Shown: in pieces, positions 35,095 through 44,340 of the stretch | How the letters are laid out: each line of letters starts with the position of its first letter | Position numbering within the stretch: the first letter of the stretch is position 1 | DNA from: Chengkuizengella axinellae | Lineage (GTDB): Bacteria > Bacillota > Bacilli > Paenibacillales > KCTC-33759 | NCBI RefSeq assembly: GCF_030730905.1 | Contig: NZ_JAVAMP010000002.1 | Location: 248,001 to 312,000, forward strand | Length of the DNA: 64,000 nt | Reading direction: 5' to 3' | The notes under the pieces: generated by a model | What the model saw: the letters and a program-made list of their open reading frames with translations, nothing else | Told to the model about the DNA's origin: nothing | The model's database searches: none | Translations under genes and position numbers: made by a program

Positions 35095-37941
35095 ATGAAA
35101 TTTGCAGTCTTAGATTTTGAAACAACAGGAAATCAAACTCATGATCGTATTATTCAAGTTGGACTTGTTATTATAGAAAATAAAACCATTACTGACCATT
35201 TTACTTCGTTTGTAAATCCTGATACAAAGATACCTTCATTTATAACGGAATTAACTGGGATTTCAAACGATATGGTGGAGAATGCTCCTATAATTGATGA
35301 AGTGATATCACAATTTCAACCACTTTTGGAAAATAGTATTTTGGTTGCTCATCATGCTGCATTTGATTATGGTTTATTGCAAAAAGCTTTGGAAGAGACA
35401 GGATATACTCCTTTTAACGGAAAAGTATTGGATACCATAGATTTACTGCGCTTATTGTACCCAGATATGGCAAGCTTACAGTTGTCTATGGTTTCTGATA
35501 CGATGGGAATTGACCACGACAGACCACATCAAGCGGATAGTGATGCACTTGCAACAGCACATATTTTATTGCAATGCATAGATCGCTTTTCTAACCTGCC
35601 TTTATTAACTGTGCAAAGAATTGCGCAGATTTTTGAACCAATAACAGATGATTTGGCCTGGTTTATTCATGAATTGAAAGAACAATTAGAATTAGAAACA
35701 AGTTTAGATATAAATTCTCATAAGTACTTTAGGCAATTTGCCTTAAATGTGAATGATTGGGCTGATGAATCTGATTCAAATCTGAACCAGTCTGAACCTG
35801 TTTATATAAATCCATCCTTTGAACAATTCTTAGATGAAATGAAACATGCATTAAATGAACAGTTTGAATCCTATAAGGAACGCCCTGCTCAAGAGCAGAT
35901 GATTCATGAAATACATGAGTCATTTGAAAAAGATCAACATCTAATGATTGAAGCAAGCACTGGAACAGGGAAATCTTTAGGTTATTTAATTCCCTCTTTA
36001 TATTACGGATTAATGAATCACGAAACCATTGTGGTTAGCACACATACGATTAATCTACAAACTCAACTCATGGAAAGAGATATTCCATTATTAAATAATA
36101 TCTTCCCTGCTCATTTTCGAGCAGCAGTATTAAAAGGTCGAAGTCATTACCTTTGTCTAAGAAAATTTGAAAATAAAGTAAATATAAAAGATATTGCTGA
36201 TACTCGTGATGATCGCATTACTGCAGGACAAATGATTGTATGGTTAAGTGAAACAAGTCATGGAGATGAAGATGAAATATCTTTTGGAAATAAGGGAAGA
36301 GAATTTTGGACTGATGTTGCTAGTGATGCTGATTCTTGTTTGAATCGGGCTTGTCCATGGTTTAAAAAATGTTTTTACCACCGTGCTAGATATCAAGCAA
36401 ATCAAGCGGATGTCGTCATTACGAATCATTCTATGATCATGACTGATGTGATTGCAGAAAATCGTTTATTGCCTTCTTATGATCATCTTGTTATAGATGA
36501 GGCTCATCATTTTGAGTCTGTGGCTAGTCATCATTTAGGAAGGAATTTAACTTATTTTTCTCTTATCAGAGTATTAACTAGACTCTATAAAGATAGTCAT
36601 AACGGTTTGCTGCCTCAACTTCGTTTTCAATTGGAGCAAATGGATGAAATAGATGGTTCGTTATTTGTTGGTAAAATAGGAACAACAAATGAAAGATTAG
36701 TACAGGTTAAAGAAGAATGGGACATTTTATCCGCTTTATTCTATGATGTTATGATGAATAAGAGAAATATTTCATCGATGGATGGCGGTCAATTGGTTCT
36801 TCGATTAAAAACCAAGGAACTGCCTGATATCTGGGGTTCCATTGAAACAACTGAACAAAATCTATATTTAGAGTTGAATGAAATTTTAAAAACGTGTAAT
36901 GAAATATTAACAATTTTAAAAGAGTTTCAGGATGAATACGATTTACAAAGTTTATCTACTGACCTGTCAGGTGTAATGAAGGATTTATTCCAATTTAGGG
37001 ATAACTTGCGTTTATTCGTGCAATTGAATGATGAAAATGAAGTTTATTGGATAGAAGCTAATGCTCATTTTAAACAAAAATCAATTCATCTTAAACGAGT
37101 TCCAATCGATGTGAGTGAAATGTTGAAGCAGAGCTTTTTTGAAGTGAAAAATAGTATTATAATGACATCAGCGACAATGTCTGTAAATGAATCTTTTCAA
37201 CACTTATTAGAACAAATAGGATTAGAAGAGGATTTAAACGATGGGAGATTGCGGACGGTTCAGCTTCCTACAGCCTTTAATTATCGTGAGCAATCACTTA
37301 TATGTATACCAAGGGATTTCCCTGCTATAAGAGGTGCTGAAGGTGATGAACATTTTATACAAAGTGTAACTGATTCTTTGATAGATGTTGCTATACAAAC
37401 ACAAGGTAGAATGCTTATTCTGTTCACATCTTACAGGATGCTTAAGCTCGTATATGAAAAGATAAAAGAAGTGTTAAAACCACAAGGTTTTCAGGTCTTA
37501 GGACAGGGCGTGGATTCAGGCAATCGCAGTAAACTAACACGTATGTTCCAAAATAACGATAAAAGCATTTTGCTTGGTGCAAGCAGTTTTTGGGAAGGTG
37601 TAGATATTCCTGGGCATGCCTTAAGTTGTTTAGCTATTATAAGGTTGCCTTTTCAACCACCGAATGATCCAATAGTTGAAGCAAAGTGTGATTATATAAA
37701 AGAAAAAAAGCAAAATCCATTTATGAAGTATTCAGTTCCTCAAGCTGTCATAAAGTTTAAACAGGGGTTTGGAAGATTAATTCGTACAGAAGAAGATAAA
37801 GGTGTCGTGATCATTTATGATACAAGAGTAATCCATACACGATATGGTAAACATTTTCTTTATTCACTTCCAAAACCAAAGATAGAGCATATGAAATCAG
37901 AGCAGATGGTTACAAGAATTGGAGAATGGTTCGTGGATTGA
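35095..37941 (+). CDS. dinG: DinG-family exonuclease/helicase-like protein
   Basis: 948 residues. An N-terminal DEDD 3'-5' exonuclease domain (about 1-165: LDFETTGNQTHDRIIQVG, VAHHAAFDYGLL, HQADSDALATA) is fused to an XPD-like superfamily 2 region with Walker A ASTGTGKSLGYL near 286, DEAHHFE near 468 and GFGRLIRTEEDKG near the C-terminus. Cysteines in HYLCLRKF and DSCLNRACPWFKKC lie where XPD-type proteins bind an iron-sulfur cluster; whether one forms is unknown. Some Gram-positive DinG proteins act as nucleases. Confidence 0.92.
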   Translation: MKFAVLDFETTGNQTHDRIIQVGLVIIENKTITDHFTSFVNPDTKIPSFITELTGISNDMVENAPIIDEVISQFQPLLENSILVAHHAAFDYGLLQKALEETGYTPFNGKVLDTIDLLRLLYPDMASLQLSMVSDTMGIDHDRPHQADSDALATAHILLQCIDRFSNLPLLTVQRIAQIFEPITDDLAWFIHELKEQLELETSLDINSHKYFRQFALNVNDWADESDSNLNQSEPVYINPSFEQFLDEMKHALNEQFESYKERPAQEQMIHEIHESFEKDQHLMIEASTGTGKSLGYLIPSLYYGLMNHETIVVSTHTINLQTQLMERDIPLLNNIFPAHFRAAVLKGRSHYLCLRKFENKVNIKDIADTRDDRITAGQMIVWLSETSHGDEDEISFGNKGREFWTDVASDADSCLNRACPWFKKCFYHRARYQANQADVVITNHSMIMTDVIAENRLLPSYDHLVIDEAHHFESVASHHLGRNLTYFSLIRVLTRLYKDSHNGLLPQLRFQLEQMDEIDGSLFVGKIGTTNERLVQVKEEWDILSALFYDVMMNKRNISSMDGGQLVLRLKTKELPDIWGSIETTEQNLYLELNEILKTCNEILTILKEFQDEYDLQSLSTDLSGVMKDLFQFRDNLRLFVQLNDENEVYWIEANAHFKQKSIHLKRVPIDVSEMLKQSFFEVKNSIIMTSATMSVNESFQHLLEQIGLEEDLNDGRLRTVQLPTAFNYREQSLICIPRDFPAIRGAEGDEHFIQSVTDSLIDVAIQTQGRMLILFTSYRMLKLVYEKIKEVLKPQGFQVLGQGVDSGNRSKLTRMFQNNDKSILLGASSFWEGVDIPGHALSCLAIIRLPFQPPNDPIVEAKCDYIKEKKQNPFMKYSVPQAVIKFKQGFGRLIRTEEDKGVVIIYDTRVIHTRYGKHFLYSLPKPKIEHMKSEQMVTRIGEWFVD

Positions 37942-37968
37942 TGATGTAGGAAAAGAGGTTTATATGTA

Positions 37969-38583
37969 ATGAAGAAAATTTCTGAAGCTGTAGTTAGAAG
38001 ACTGCCTATTTATTTAAGATTTTTAAATGAATTGCATGTGAGAAATATTCAGACCATTTCATCTAGAGATTTTGGAGAAAGATTAGGGATGAACCCTGCC
38101 CAAATAAGAAAGGATCTTAATTATTTTGGGGAATTTGGTAAAAAAGGAATTGGATATGATGTTCCTTATCTTATTGAGAAAATACAACAGATATTAAAGT
38201 TAGATCAAACGATACATGTTGCCTTGGTAGGAGCTGGGAATCTAGGTCATGCATTATGTAACTATAATATTTATTTAAAAAGCAATATGAAAATTACGGC
38301 TGTTTTTGATGATTTTCCTGAGAAAGTAGGAAGTCAAATTAATAATTTAATTGTTCAGCCGATGAGTGAACTTACCAAAACGGTTCAATCTCAAGCCATT
38401 AGAATAGGTATTATTACTGTTCCTGCTAGTGAGGCTCAGAATGTTGCAGATGCTTTTGTAAAAGCTGGGGTAGAGGCAATATTGAATTTCGCTCCAAGTA
38501 TTATCAAGGTGCCGCAAGAAATTAAAGTGCATCATGCTGATTTTACAACAGAACTTCATAGCTTGGCTTATTATCTAGATTAA
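37969..38583 (+). CDS. rex: Redox-sensing transcriptional repressor Rex
   Basis: 204 residues. N-terminal winged helix (SEAVVRRLPIYLRFL, SSRDFGERLGMNPAQIRKDL, FGEFGKKGIGYDV) and C-terminal NAD(H)-binding Rossmann domain (ALVGAGNLGHALCNY). Represses fermentative and respiratory genes until NADH rises. I found no clear Rex operator (inverted TTGTGAA/TTCACAA) in this window. Confidence 0.96.
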   Translation: MKKISEAVVRRLPIYLRFLNELHVRNIQTISSRDFGERLGMNPAQIRKDLNYFGEFGKKGIGYDVPYLIEKIQQILKLDQTIHVALVGAGNLGHALCNYNIYLKSNMKITAVFDDFPEKVGSQINNLIVQPMSELTKTVQSQAIRIGIITVPASEAQNVADAFVKAGVEAILNFAPSIIKVPQEIKVHHADFTTELHSLAYYLD

Positions 38584-38610
38584 AAGGAATTCATTTTGAG
38601 GTGAAGGCGA

Positions 38611-39501
38611 ATGTCTGAAAGAGCGAGCAATACATTGCTGCAAATAATAGGTAAGGTTTTATTAAGTTTATTTTTTGCTTTATTCATTACTTTTATATTG
38701 ATTATTATTTCGGTATTTATTTATTTATTAATATCTAGAGATGATGCAGCTCTTCAGGAGGTATACGGAAATTCAATTACTCTTAGTGATCCATTATTTT
38801 TAGTATTATACGCACCACAAGCTATTGGTTTTATATTAGCAGCTTATTTAATGGTTTTCATTTTTGAAAGAAATAAGAATTGGAATTTAGGCTTGAAGCA
38901 AAATGATGGGTTGAAGTTATTGTTAAAAGGTTTCATCATTGGAATCATATTAATGTCCATGACATTCCTAATCATTTGGATTTTGGGAGGCATTAAGGTT
39001 GAGTCAATAAACACAGATCCTGGATTGTGGATACAGTTAAGTCTAGCCTTGATCATATTTATTTTAACAGCAGTGAATGAAGAGATATTTTGTAGAGGTT
39101 ATCTGCAAGGATTGTTTAGATTTCATTACGGAATATGGCCGGCTGTTATAAGTTCAAGTTTGCTTTTTTCTGGTTTACATGCTTTTAATGCAGCTGTCTT
39201 AGATTCTCCTATTCCTTTACTCAATATATTTTTAGCAGGTGTATTGTTAGCAATAAGCAGAGAAGTGAGTGGTGGGTTATGGTTGCCAATTGGCATTCAT
39301 TTAACGTGGAATTATTTTCAGGGAAATATTTATGGATTTGAAGTTTCAGGGACGGAAATGAATTCATGGATTCAAATCAGCTCACAAGGGTCTACTTTAT
39401 TAAATGGTGGATTGTTTGGGGCTGAAGGGAGTATAGTTGCGACCTTTATTCTTCTTGCTGGCATAATCTCAATGATTAGATATCAAAAAAAGCTGAGTTG
39501 A
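38611..39501 (+). CDS. CPBP family intramembrane metalloprotease
   Basis: 296 residues with about seven hydrophobic helices. The diagnostic motifs are present: glutamates and arginine in AVNEEIFCRGYLQGLF (about 152-167), a histidine in FSGLHAFN and another in GIHLTWNYFQGNIYG. Starts with GAGGTGAAGG upstream. Substrate unknown; related proteins process membrane or bacteriocin-type peptides. Confidence 0.88.
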   Translation: MSERASNTLLQIIGKVLLSLFFALFITFILIIISVFIYLLISRDDAALQEVYGNSITLSDPLFLVLYAPQAIGFILAAYLMVFIFERNKNWNLGLKQNDGLKLLLKGFIIGIILMSMTFLIIWILGGIKVESINTDPGLWIQLSLALIIFILTAVNEEIFCRGYLQGLFRFHYGIWPAVISSSLLFSGLHAFNAAVLDSPIPLLNIFLAGVLLAISREVSGGLWLPIGIHLTWNYFQGNIYGFEVSGTEMNSWIQISSQGSTLLNGGLFGAEGSIVATFILLAGIISMIRYQKKLS

Positions 39502-39528
39502 CATTCTCGCCCCGTAAAGGTTTATAAT
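39498..39528 (+). promoter_or_regulatory. Possible promoter for the MtaD-like gene
   Basis: Perfect TTGACA (39498-39503) and TATAAT (39523-39528) boxes, but with a long 19-base spacer. The -35 overlaps the CPBP stop codon. Confidence 0.5.
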
Positions 39529-39581
39529 CGATGTAAATAATAATAATCTATAAAATGGATTGAATTGAAAGAGGGAACAAG

Positions 39582-40874
39582 ATGAAATTACTTATTAAGA
39601 ATGGAACCTTTGTTACGATGAATGGCAATGAAACGATTAGAGATGGATATATGGTTGTTGAAAATGATTTGATCCAATATATTGGAAAAAATAAACCGAT
39701 AGTAGAATCAGAATACGATGAAATCATTGATGGCAAAAATCGTATCTATATGCCTGGATTAGTAAATACACATAATCATGCTGCAATGTCATTGCTGCGT
39801 GGTTACGCGGATGATTTGGCTCTTCAAGTATGGTTAGAAGATAATATGTGGCCGATGGAGGCTAAATTTACGAATGAAGATGTGAAATGGGGCACTCATT
39901 TATCCATTTTAGAAATGATTAAAGGTGGAACAACTAGTTTTGTAGATATGTATGATCATATGGATGAAGTGGCTCAAGCTGTAGAAGTTTCAGGTATGAG
40001 AGCTTGTTTAACTAGAGGGATGATTGGTTTTGGTGGTGAGGAAGTACAGGATGCTAAGTTAAAGGAAGCTAGAGCATTTGCAAATGATTGGCACGAGAAA
40101 GCAGATGGAAGAATTACTGCGATGATGAGTCCACATGCTCCATATACTTGTCCACCTGAATTCATAGAAAAAATAGTACAAGCAGCTCAAGAACTTCAGT
40201 TGCCAATACATACACACATGTCTGAAACGCAACACGAAGTGATGGAAAATGAAAAACAGTATGGACTGAGACCTGTAGCACATTTACAAAAACTTGGAGT
40301 ATTTGATCAACCTTGTTTAGTCGCGCATGCTGTTCATTTAACAGACGAGGAAATTAGCATTTTAAAAGAGCATTCAGTTCATGTATCTCATAATCCTGGA
40401 AGTAATTTGAAATTAGCAAGTGGTATTGCAAGATTGCCTGAGCTGAAAAAGGCAGGAGTTCTTGTTTCATTAGGAACGGACAGTGCTGCAAGCAATAATA
40501 ATTTAGATATGTTTGAGGAAGTTAGATTAGCTGCATTAATTCATAAAGGCAATACGTATGATCCTACAGCAATACCAGCAATTGAAGCTTTGCGTTTAGG
40601 TACCATAGACGGTGCAAAATCGATTTGGCTAAACGATGTTGGTATGTTGAAAGAGGGGATGAAAGCTGATTTTATTTCTTTGAACAGTAACCAAGCTCAT
40701 TTCTTACCAAAGTCTGATGTTATTTCGCACATTGTATACTCAGCAGGTGCAAGTGATGTTCAAGATGTATGGGTGAATGGGAAACAGCTTGTGAAAAACA
40801 AAGAGCTTCTTACAATGGATGAAGAAAAAATTAAATTTGAATTCAATGCTCGTTTTGAAAGGTTGACGAATTAA
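39582..40874 (+). CDS. mtaD: 5-methylthioadenosine/S-adenosylhomocysteine deaminase-like amidohydrolase
   Basis: 430 residues, amidohydrolase fold. Metal-binding NTHNHAAMSLLRG near residue 60, HTHMSETQHEV, LVAHAVHLT and the catalytic aspartate in LGTDSAASNNN. ALQVWLEDNMWPMEAKF is characteristic of the MtaD/SsnA branch. It would deaminate the adenine moiety of methylthioadenosine or SAH. Four bases separate it from the ypmB-like gene. Confidence 0.88.
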   Translation: MKLLIKNGTFVTMNGNETIRDGYMVVENDLIQYIGKNKPIVESEYDEIIDGKNRIYMPGLVNTHNHAAMSLLRGYADDLALQVWLEDNMWPMEAKFTNEDVKWGTHLSILEMIKGGTTSFVDMYDHMDEVAQAVEVSGMRACLTRGMIGFGGEEVQDAKLKEARAFANDWHEKADGRITAMMSPHAPYTCPPEFIEKIVQAAQELQLPIHTHMSETQHEVMENEKQYGLRPVAHLQKLGVFDQPCLVAHAVHLTDEEISILKEHSVHVSHNPGSNLKLASGIARLPELKKAGVLVSLGTDSAASNNNLDMFEEVRLAALIHKGNTYDPTAIPAIEALRLGTIDGAKSIWLNDVGMLKEGMKADFISLNSNQAHFLPKSDVISHIVYSAGASDVQDVWVNGKQLVKNKELLTMDEEKIKFEFNARFERLTN

Positions 40875-40877
40875 ATC

Positions 40878-41402
40878 ATGACACGTGATTATGAACGGAC
40901 ATTAAAAAACAAACGAATCATTAAATATAGTTTGCTCATTTTCCTGCTTCTTATCATCATATTTATAGTATTGAGGTGGTATTATTTAACTATACAAAAT
41001 CCCCTTCGTATAGAGGTTAAGGAGGCAGTTGCAAGAGCTTATGACGAAACAAGTTTAAAGGAAGTTACGGATACAGAAACATTTATCGGGGATGAGTCTT
41101 ACACTATTATTTACGGTAAAGATAAAGAGGATCAGGAGATCATCATATGGATTGGTGAGACTGAAGTGCATACGGAGCTAGCTTCAGAAGGAGTTTCAAA
41201 AGAAGCGGTTGAGAGGCTTATATTAAACACCAAAACAGATATTGAGCTCCTGCGTATCACGCCAGCAAAATGGACAGATGAATGGGTTTGGGAAGTTTTT
41301 TATAAAAGGGATGAGGAAAAAGGAACGAGACATTATTATGATTTTTACCGTTTTGCAGATGGTGAATGGTTAGAAACGTATACAATGAGCATAATGAGAT
41401 GA
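40878..41402 (+). CDS. ypmB: YpmB-like membrane-anchored protein (DUF5590)
   Basis: 174 residues: basic N-terminus, one membrane helix (about 15-36, IKYSLLIFLLLIIIFIVLRW), and an extracytoplasmic PepSY-like domain with VKEAVARAYDETSLKEVTDTE and TPAKWTDEWVWEVFYKRD. In B. subtilis ypmB is in the dinG-ypmA-ypmB-aspB-asnS stretch; here aspB does not follow. Confidence 0.8.
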   Translation: MTRDYERTLKNKRIIKYSLLIFLLLIIIFIVLRWYYLTIQNPLRIEVKEAVARAYDETSLKEVTDTETFIGDESYTIIYGKDKEDQEIIIWIGETEVHTELASEGVSKEAVERLILNTKTDIELLRITPAKWTDEWVWEVFYKRDEEKGTRHYYDFYRFADGEWLETYTMSIMR

Positions 41403-41411
41403 ACAACGATA

Positions 41412-41437
41412 CGTCCGATTTAAATCGGGCGTTTTTT
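41412..41437 (+). terminator. Terminator after the ypmB-like gene
   Basis: Stem CGTCCGATTT with AAATCGGGCG (one G-U), then T6. Confidence 0.82.
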
Positions 41438-41613
41438 CATGCCCAAAAAAGTAACGTGAAGTTTTCAAAATTTAATCGAGTCTCTGATCATAAAAGTACA
41501 CTACACTTTTGTAAGTCATTTTCTTTTCCACACATTACATACGAAATGAATACATACTTCGTGATATACTATATGTACACACTAATTGATATATTATAAA
41601 AGGAGGCGTTAAG

Positions 41614-42138
41614 ATGAAATTTCGTCCAATACCGATGTTAGTAAGTTTAATTGTTTCTATTTCAGTTTTATTTGGTGGATGGTTTGCTTACAATAGTTAC
41701 GCCTTAACAAATCCAATGACAAAGATCATTTCAAATATAGAAGGTGTAGAAAACGTAAATACTACATTTGAAACAAATGAAGTTATAATTGAGATCACAA
41801 TGGATCCTAATGTTAGTCTAAGAGAAGTAATTCAGCAAATTGAAACAGAAGGTGATTCTGTTATAAATGATCGTGAAATTACTTACAATATTATAGATGA
41901 TTCTAACAGTACAATCGAAAAGTGGTGGTCCTCTGCTTTATTTGATGTTGCTCAAGCGATGGAGTCAGGACAATATGGCGACATACCTTTAAAACTTGAA
42001 CAACATAAAGAAAATATAGAAGGACTTGAAGTGAAAACTGAAATGGATGAAAATAATGTTTATGTTCAATTAACTTATGAAGATAGTTATAAAATCATTA
42101 TTTTACCGAGAACTCCTGCTGAATTGGAGGTTTGGTAA
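41614..42138 (+). CDS. Membrane-anchored unknown protein paired with a mini-FtsH
   Basis: 174 residues, AAGGAGG upstream. An N-terminal hydrophobic segment (about 7-31, PMLVSLIVSISVLFGGWFAY) acts as anchor or signal; the remaining 140 residues should be outside. They contain KIISNIEGVENVNTTFETNEVIIEI, resembling a heavy-metal-associated-type beta-alpha fold, and end EVW two bases before the next start. No family recognised. Its ribosome site and terminator arrangement put it in a two-gene operon with the protease; it may present substrates to it or regulate it. Confidence 0.75.
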   Translation: MKFRPIPMLVSLIVSISVLFGGWFAYNSYALTNPMTKIISNIEGVENVNTTFETNEVIIEITMDPNVSLREVIQQIETEGDSVINDREITYNIIDDSNSTIEKWWSSALFDVAQAMESGQYGDIPLKLEQHKENIEGLEVKTEMDENNVYVQLTYEDSYKIIILPRTPAELEVW

Positions 42139-42139
42139 T

Positions 42140-43621
42140 ATGAAAAAGTATGGAAAAGAAATAGCGTTGGGTTTTATTCCCGTTCTCATTTTCTTTTTAG
42201 TTTATATTGGAGTTAATGTCATTCCACTGCTTGTATTTTTAGCTATAGGTATAGCTTTATTGTATTTTACAAAAGTGAAAGGCACTGTAAACATTCAAGG
42301 TGATCGAAAACGCTCAAGAGCTAAGATCGCTCATTTAACATTTGATGACATTGGTGGGCAGGATAGCGCTAAAAAAGAGTTAAAAGAAGCGCTTGATTTT
42401 TTAATCCACAAAGATGAAATTGCGAAATTAGGCATTCGTCCATTGAAGGGGATATTGTTGACTGGACCTCCAGGTACAGGTAAAACATTGCTGGCTAAAG
42501 CATCGGCACAATACACCAACTCCATCTTCGTTTCAGCTTCAGGAAGTGAATTTGTAGAAAAATATGTGGGTGTTGGAGCGAGTAGAATTCGTGACATGTT
42601 TAAAGAGGCAAAATTAAAAGCGATAAAAGAAAAGAAAGAAAGTATAGTTGTTTTTATTGATGAAATTGATGTGATTGGTGGCAAGCGTGACGGAGGACAG
42701 CATAGAGAATATGATCAAACATTAAATCAATTGCTGACGGAAATGGACGGTATTCATACCGCGGACTCACCTAGAATTTTAATGATGGCAGCTACAAATC
42801 GTAAGGAAATGCTGGACAGTGCATTACTTCGTCCAGGACGTTTTGACCGTCAAATTCAAGTTGATCTGCCTGATAAAAAGGGTAGATTTCATATTTTAAA
42901 CATTCATGCGAAAAATAAGCCCATCAGTATTGAGGTAGACTTAAATAAAGTGGCTGCTGAATCATACGGATTTTCAGGAGCACAATTAGAAAGTGTAATG
43001 AATGAGGCAGCAATTTATGCGATGAGAGAAAAGGAAGACAATATACATCATAAACACCTGTCATTAGCGATCGATAAAGTCATGATGGGAGAAAAAACAG
43101 ATAGAGAATCCACTCAAGAAGAAAGGAAAAGAGTTGCACTTCACGAATTAGGTCATGCGATTGCAGCCGAGTTAGTTCGACCTGGTTCTGTTTCACAGGT
43201 ATCCTTAAGTCCAAGGGGACAAGCATTAGGTTTTGTAAGACATAACCCTCAAAAGGATCAATATTTATATACAAAAAATTATATTGAAGAGCAAATTCAA
43301 ATTGCATTAGGTGGTTCTGTTGCTGAACAAATGTATTATGGAGGGAGAAGTACTGGATCCCGAAATGATTTTGAGAAAGCATTGCAATTAACAGAAAACA
43401 TGATTTATTCAGGACTTACGGATTTAGGAATAGTGAATCAAGACATGGTCACTAAAGAGGATTTGTTAAAAACAAGTACAATTATTTTAGATAACCTGAC
43501 ACACAAAACTCGCGAGCAGTTAGAAAGTTACCGTTATGTTTTTGATCAGTCCTTGCAGATTCTGATGGACGAAGAAGTTTTAAGTGGTGATAAGTTTCGA
43601 GAGTTGATGCAGAGTAACTAG
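42140..43621 (+). CDS. Short FtsH-like AAA+ zinc metalloprotease
   Basis: 493 residues from the ATG 9 bases after GGAGG; the frame is open further left inside the preceding gene. Two closely spaced membrane helices (about 8-45) replace the usual FtsH periplasmic domain. AAA motifs: GPPGTGKTLLAKAS near 109, VVFIDEIDVIGGKRDGG, and ATNRKEMLDSALLRPGRFDRQ. The M41 protease site HELGH at about 335 and a later Asp in GSRNDFEKALQLTENMI are intact, so it should be active. FtsH itself is about 640 residues; this is a paralogue. Confidence 0.9.
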   Translation: MKKYGKEIALGFIPVLIFFLVYIGVNVIPLLVFLAIGIALLYFTKVKGTVNIQGDRKRSRAKIAHLTFDDIGGQDSAKKELKEALDFLIHKDEIAKLGIRPLKGILLTGPPGTGKTLLAKASAQYTNSIFVSASGSEFVEKYVGVGASRIRDMFKEAKLKAIKEKKESIVVFIDEIDVIGGKRDGGQHREYDQTLNQLLTEMDGIHTADSPRILMMAATNRKEMLDSALLRPGRFDRQIQVDLPDKKGRFHILNIHAKNKPISIEVDLNKVAAESYGFSGAQLESVMNEAAIYAMREKEDNIHHKHLSLAIDKVMMGEKTDRESTQEERKRVALHELGHAIAAELVRPGSVSQVSLSPRGQALGFVRHNPQKDQYLYTKNYIEEQIQIALGGSVAEQMYYGGRSTGSRNDFEKALQLTENMIYSGLTDLGIVNQDMVTKEDLLKTSTIILDNLTHKTREQLESYRYVFDQSLQILMDEEVLSGDKFRELMQSN

Positions 43622-43659
43622 AGCAAAAGACTTAGGTGAAGTATTAAAAACAAAATAGG

Positions 43660-43700
43660 ACCATCCTCATGATCATTATTGCTCATAAGGGTGGTTTTTT
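43660..43700 (+). terminator. Terminator after the mini-FtsH gene
   Basis: ACCATCCT (43660-43667) pairs with AGGGTGGT (43688-43695, one G-U), then T-rich to 43700. Confidence 0.75.
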
Positions 43701-43846
43701 ATTGAATCCTCGAATTTTTTGCAACATTGTTCCTATTTACGAACTGTAAACAATTCAATACAATATATGTATATAAATGTTAAAGATATATCTTTGCTGT
43801 ATTTATTCTACACTAGGTTATTATTAAGATGATTGAGGTGATAAGT

Positions 43847-44146
43847 TTGGACACACCACAAGAGTTAATAGACGAACTAATTGATGCATCAGTTAAATAC
43901 GGTGAGGCAATCGAAATAGGAGATTCTAATCAAACGATTATACAAAGAGCAACCATTTATAAAATTAGAGAATCCGTAAATGGTTCAGAGTACATAGAAG
44001 AACTTAAAAAGCTTTTAGATCATTCCAATGATTATGTCAGATACAAAACGGCTTTTAGTCTTTTGCCATTTGAACCAGATAAAGCAAGGGAGACGATCAC
44101 TGAGTTGTTCAACAAAAGTGAATTTTGGAATATTGGACGAAAGTAG
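43847..44146 (+). CDS. DUF2019-like HEAT-type protein
   Basis: 99 residues from a TTG preceded by GAGGTG; the ATG at 43829 has no ribosome site. The layout ELIDASVKYGEAIEIGDSNQ, EELKKLLDHSNDYVRYKTAFSLLPFEPDKARETI matches DUF2019, a short HEAT-repeat-like helical fold. Such proteins are often found near toxin or immunity genes. Function unknown. Confidence 0.7.
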   Translation: MDTPQELIDELIDASVKYGEAIEIGDSNQTIIQRATIYKIRESVNGSEYIEELKKLLDHSNDYVRYKTAFSLLPFEPDKARETITELFNKSEFWNIGRK

Positions 44147-44150
44147 GGTT

Positions 44151-44197
44151 AAAAAACCATTTTATAGGTACCATTACCTATAAAATGGTTTTTTTGA
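44151..44197. terminator. Strong terminator, 20-bp perfect stem
   Basis: 44151-44170 pairs perfectly with 44175-44194 around a CCAT loop. A6 on one side and T7 on the other make it usable in both directions. Confidence 0.93.
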
Positions 44198-44255
44198 TAT
44201 ATGAATTGAGATTAAACAGCGATGATGGAATTCGACCAGAACTCTTTGTAATTAA

Positions 44256-44284
44256 TTGACAAATATTCTATTGTTTATTACGAT
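44256..44284 (+). promoter_or_regulatory. Promoter of the SLH surface protein gene
   Basis: TTGACA (44256-44261), 17 bases, TACGAT (44279-44284); about 55 bases before the start codon. Confidence 0.6.
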
Positions 44285-44340
44285 AATACTATTAATTATT
44301 ATTAATATATTACATTTTCATGAAAAAATTGGAGGAGTAA

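Noticed and set aside
41366-41599. 77-codon frame after ypmB
   Set aside because: Overlaps the ypmB end and its terminator; no ribosome site.
42331-42684. Leftward 117-codon frame opposite the AAA domain
   Set aside because: Shadow of the Walker A/B region of the protease gene.
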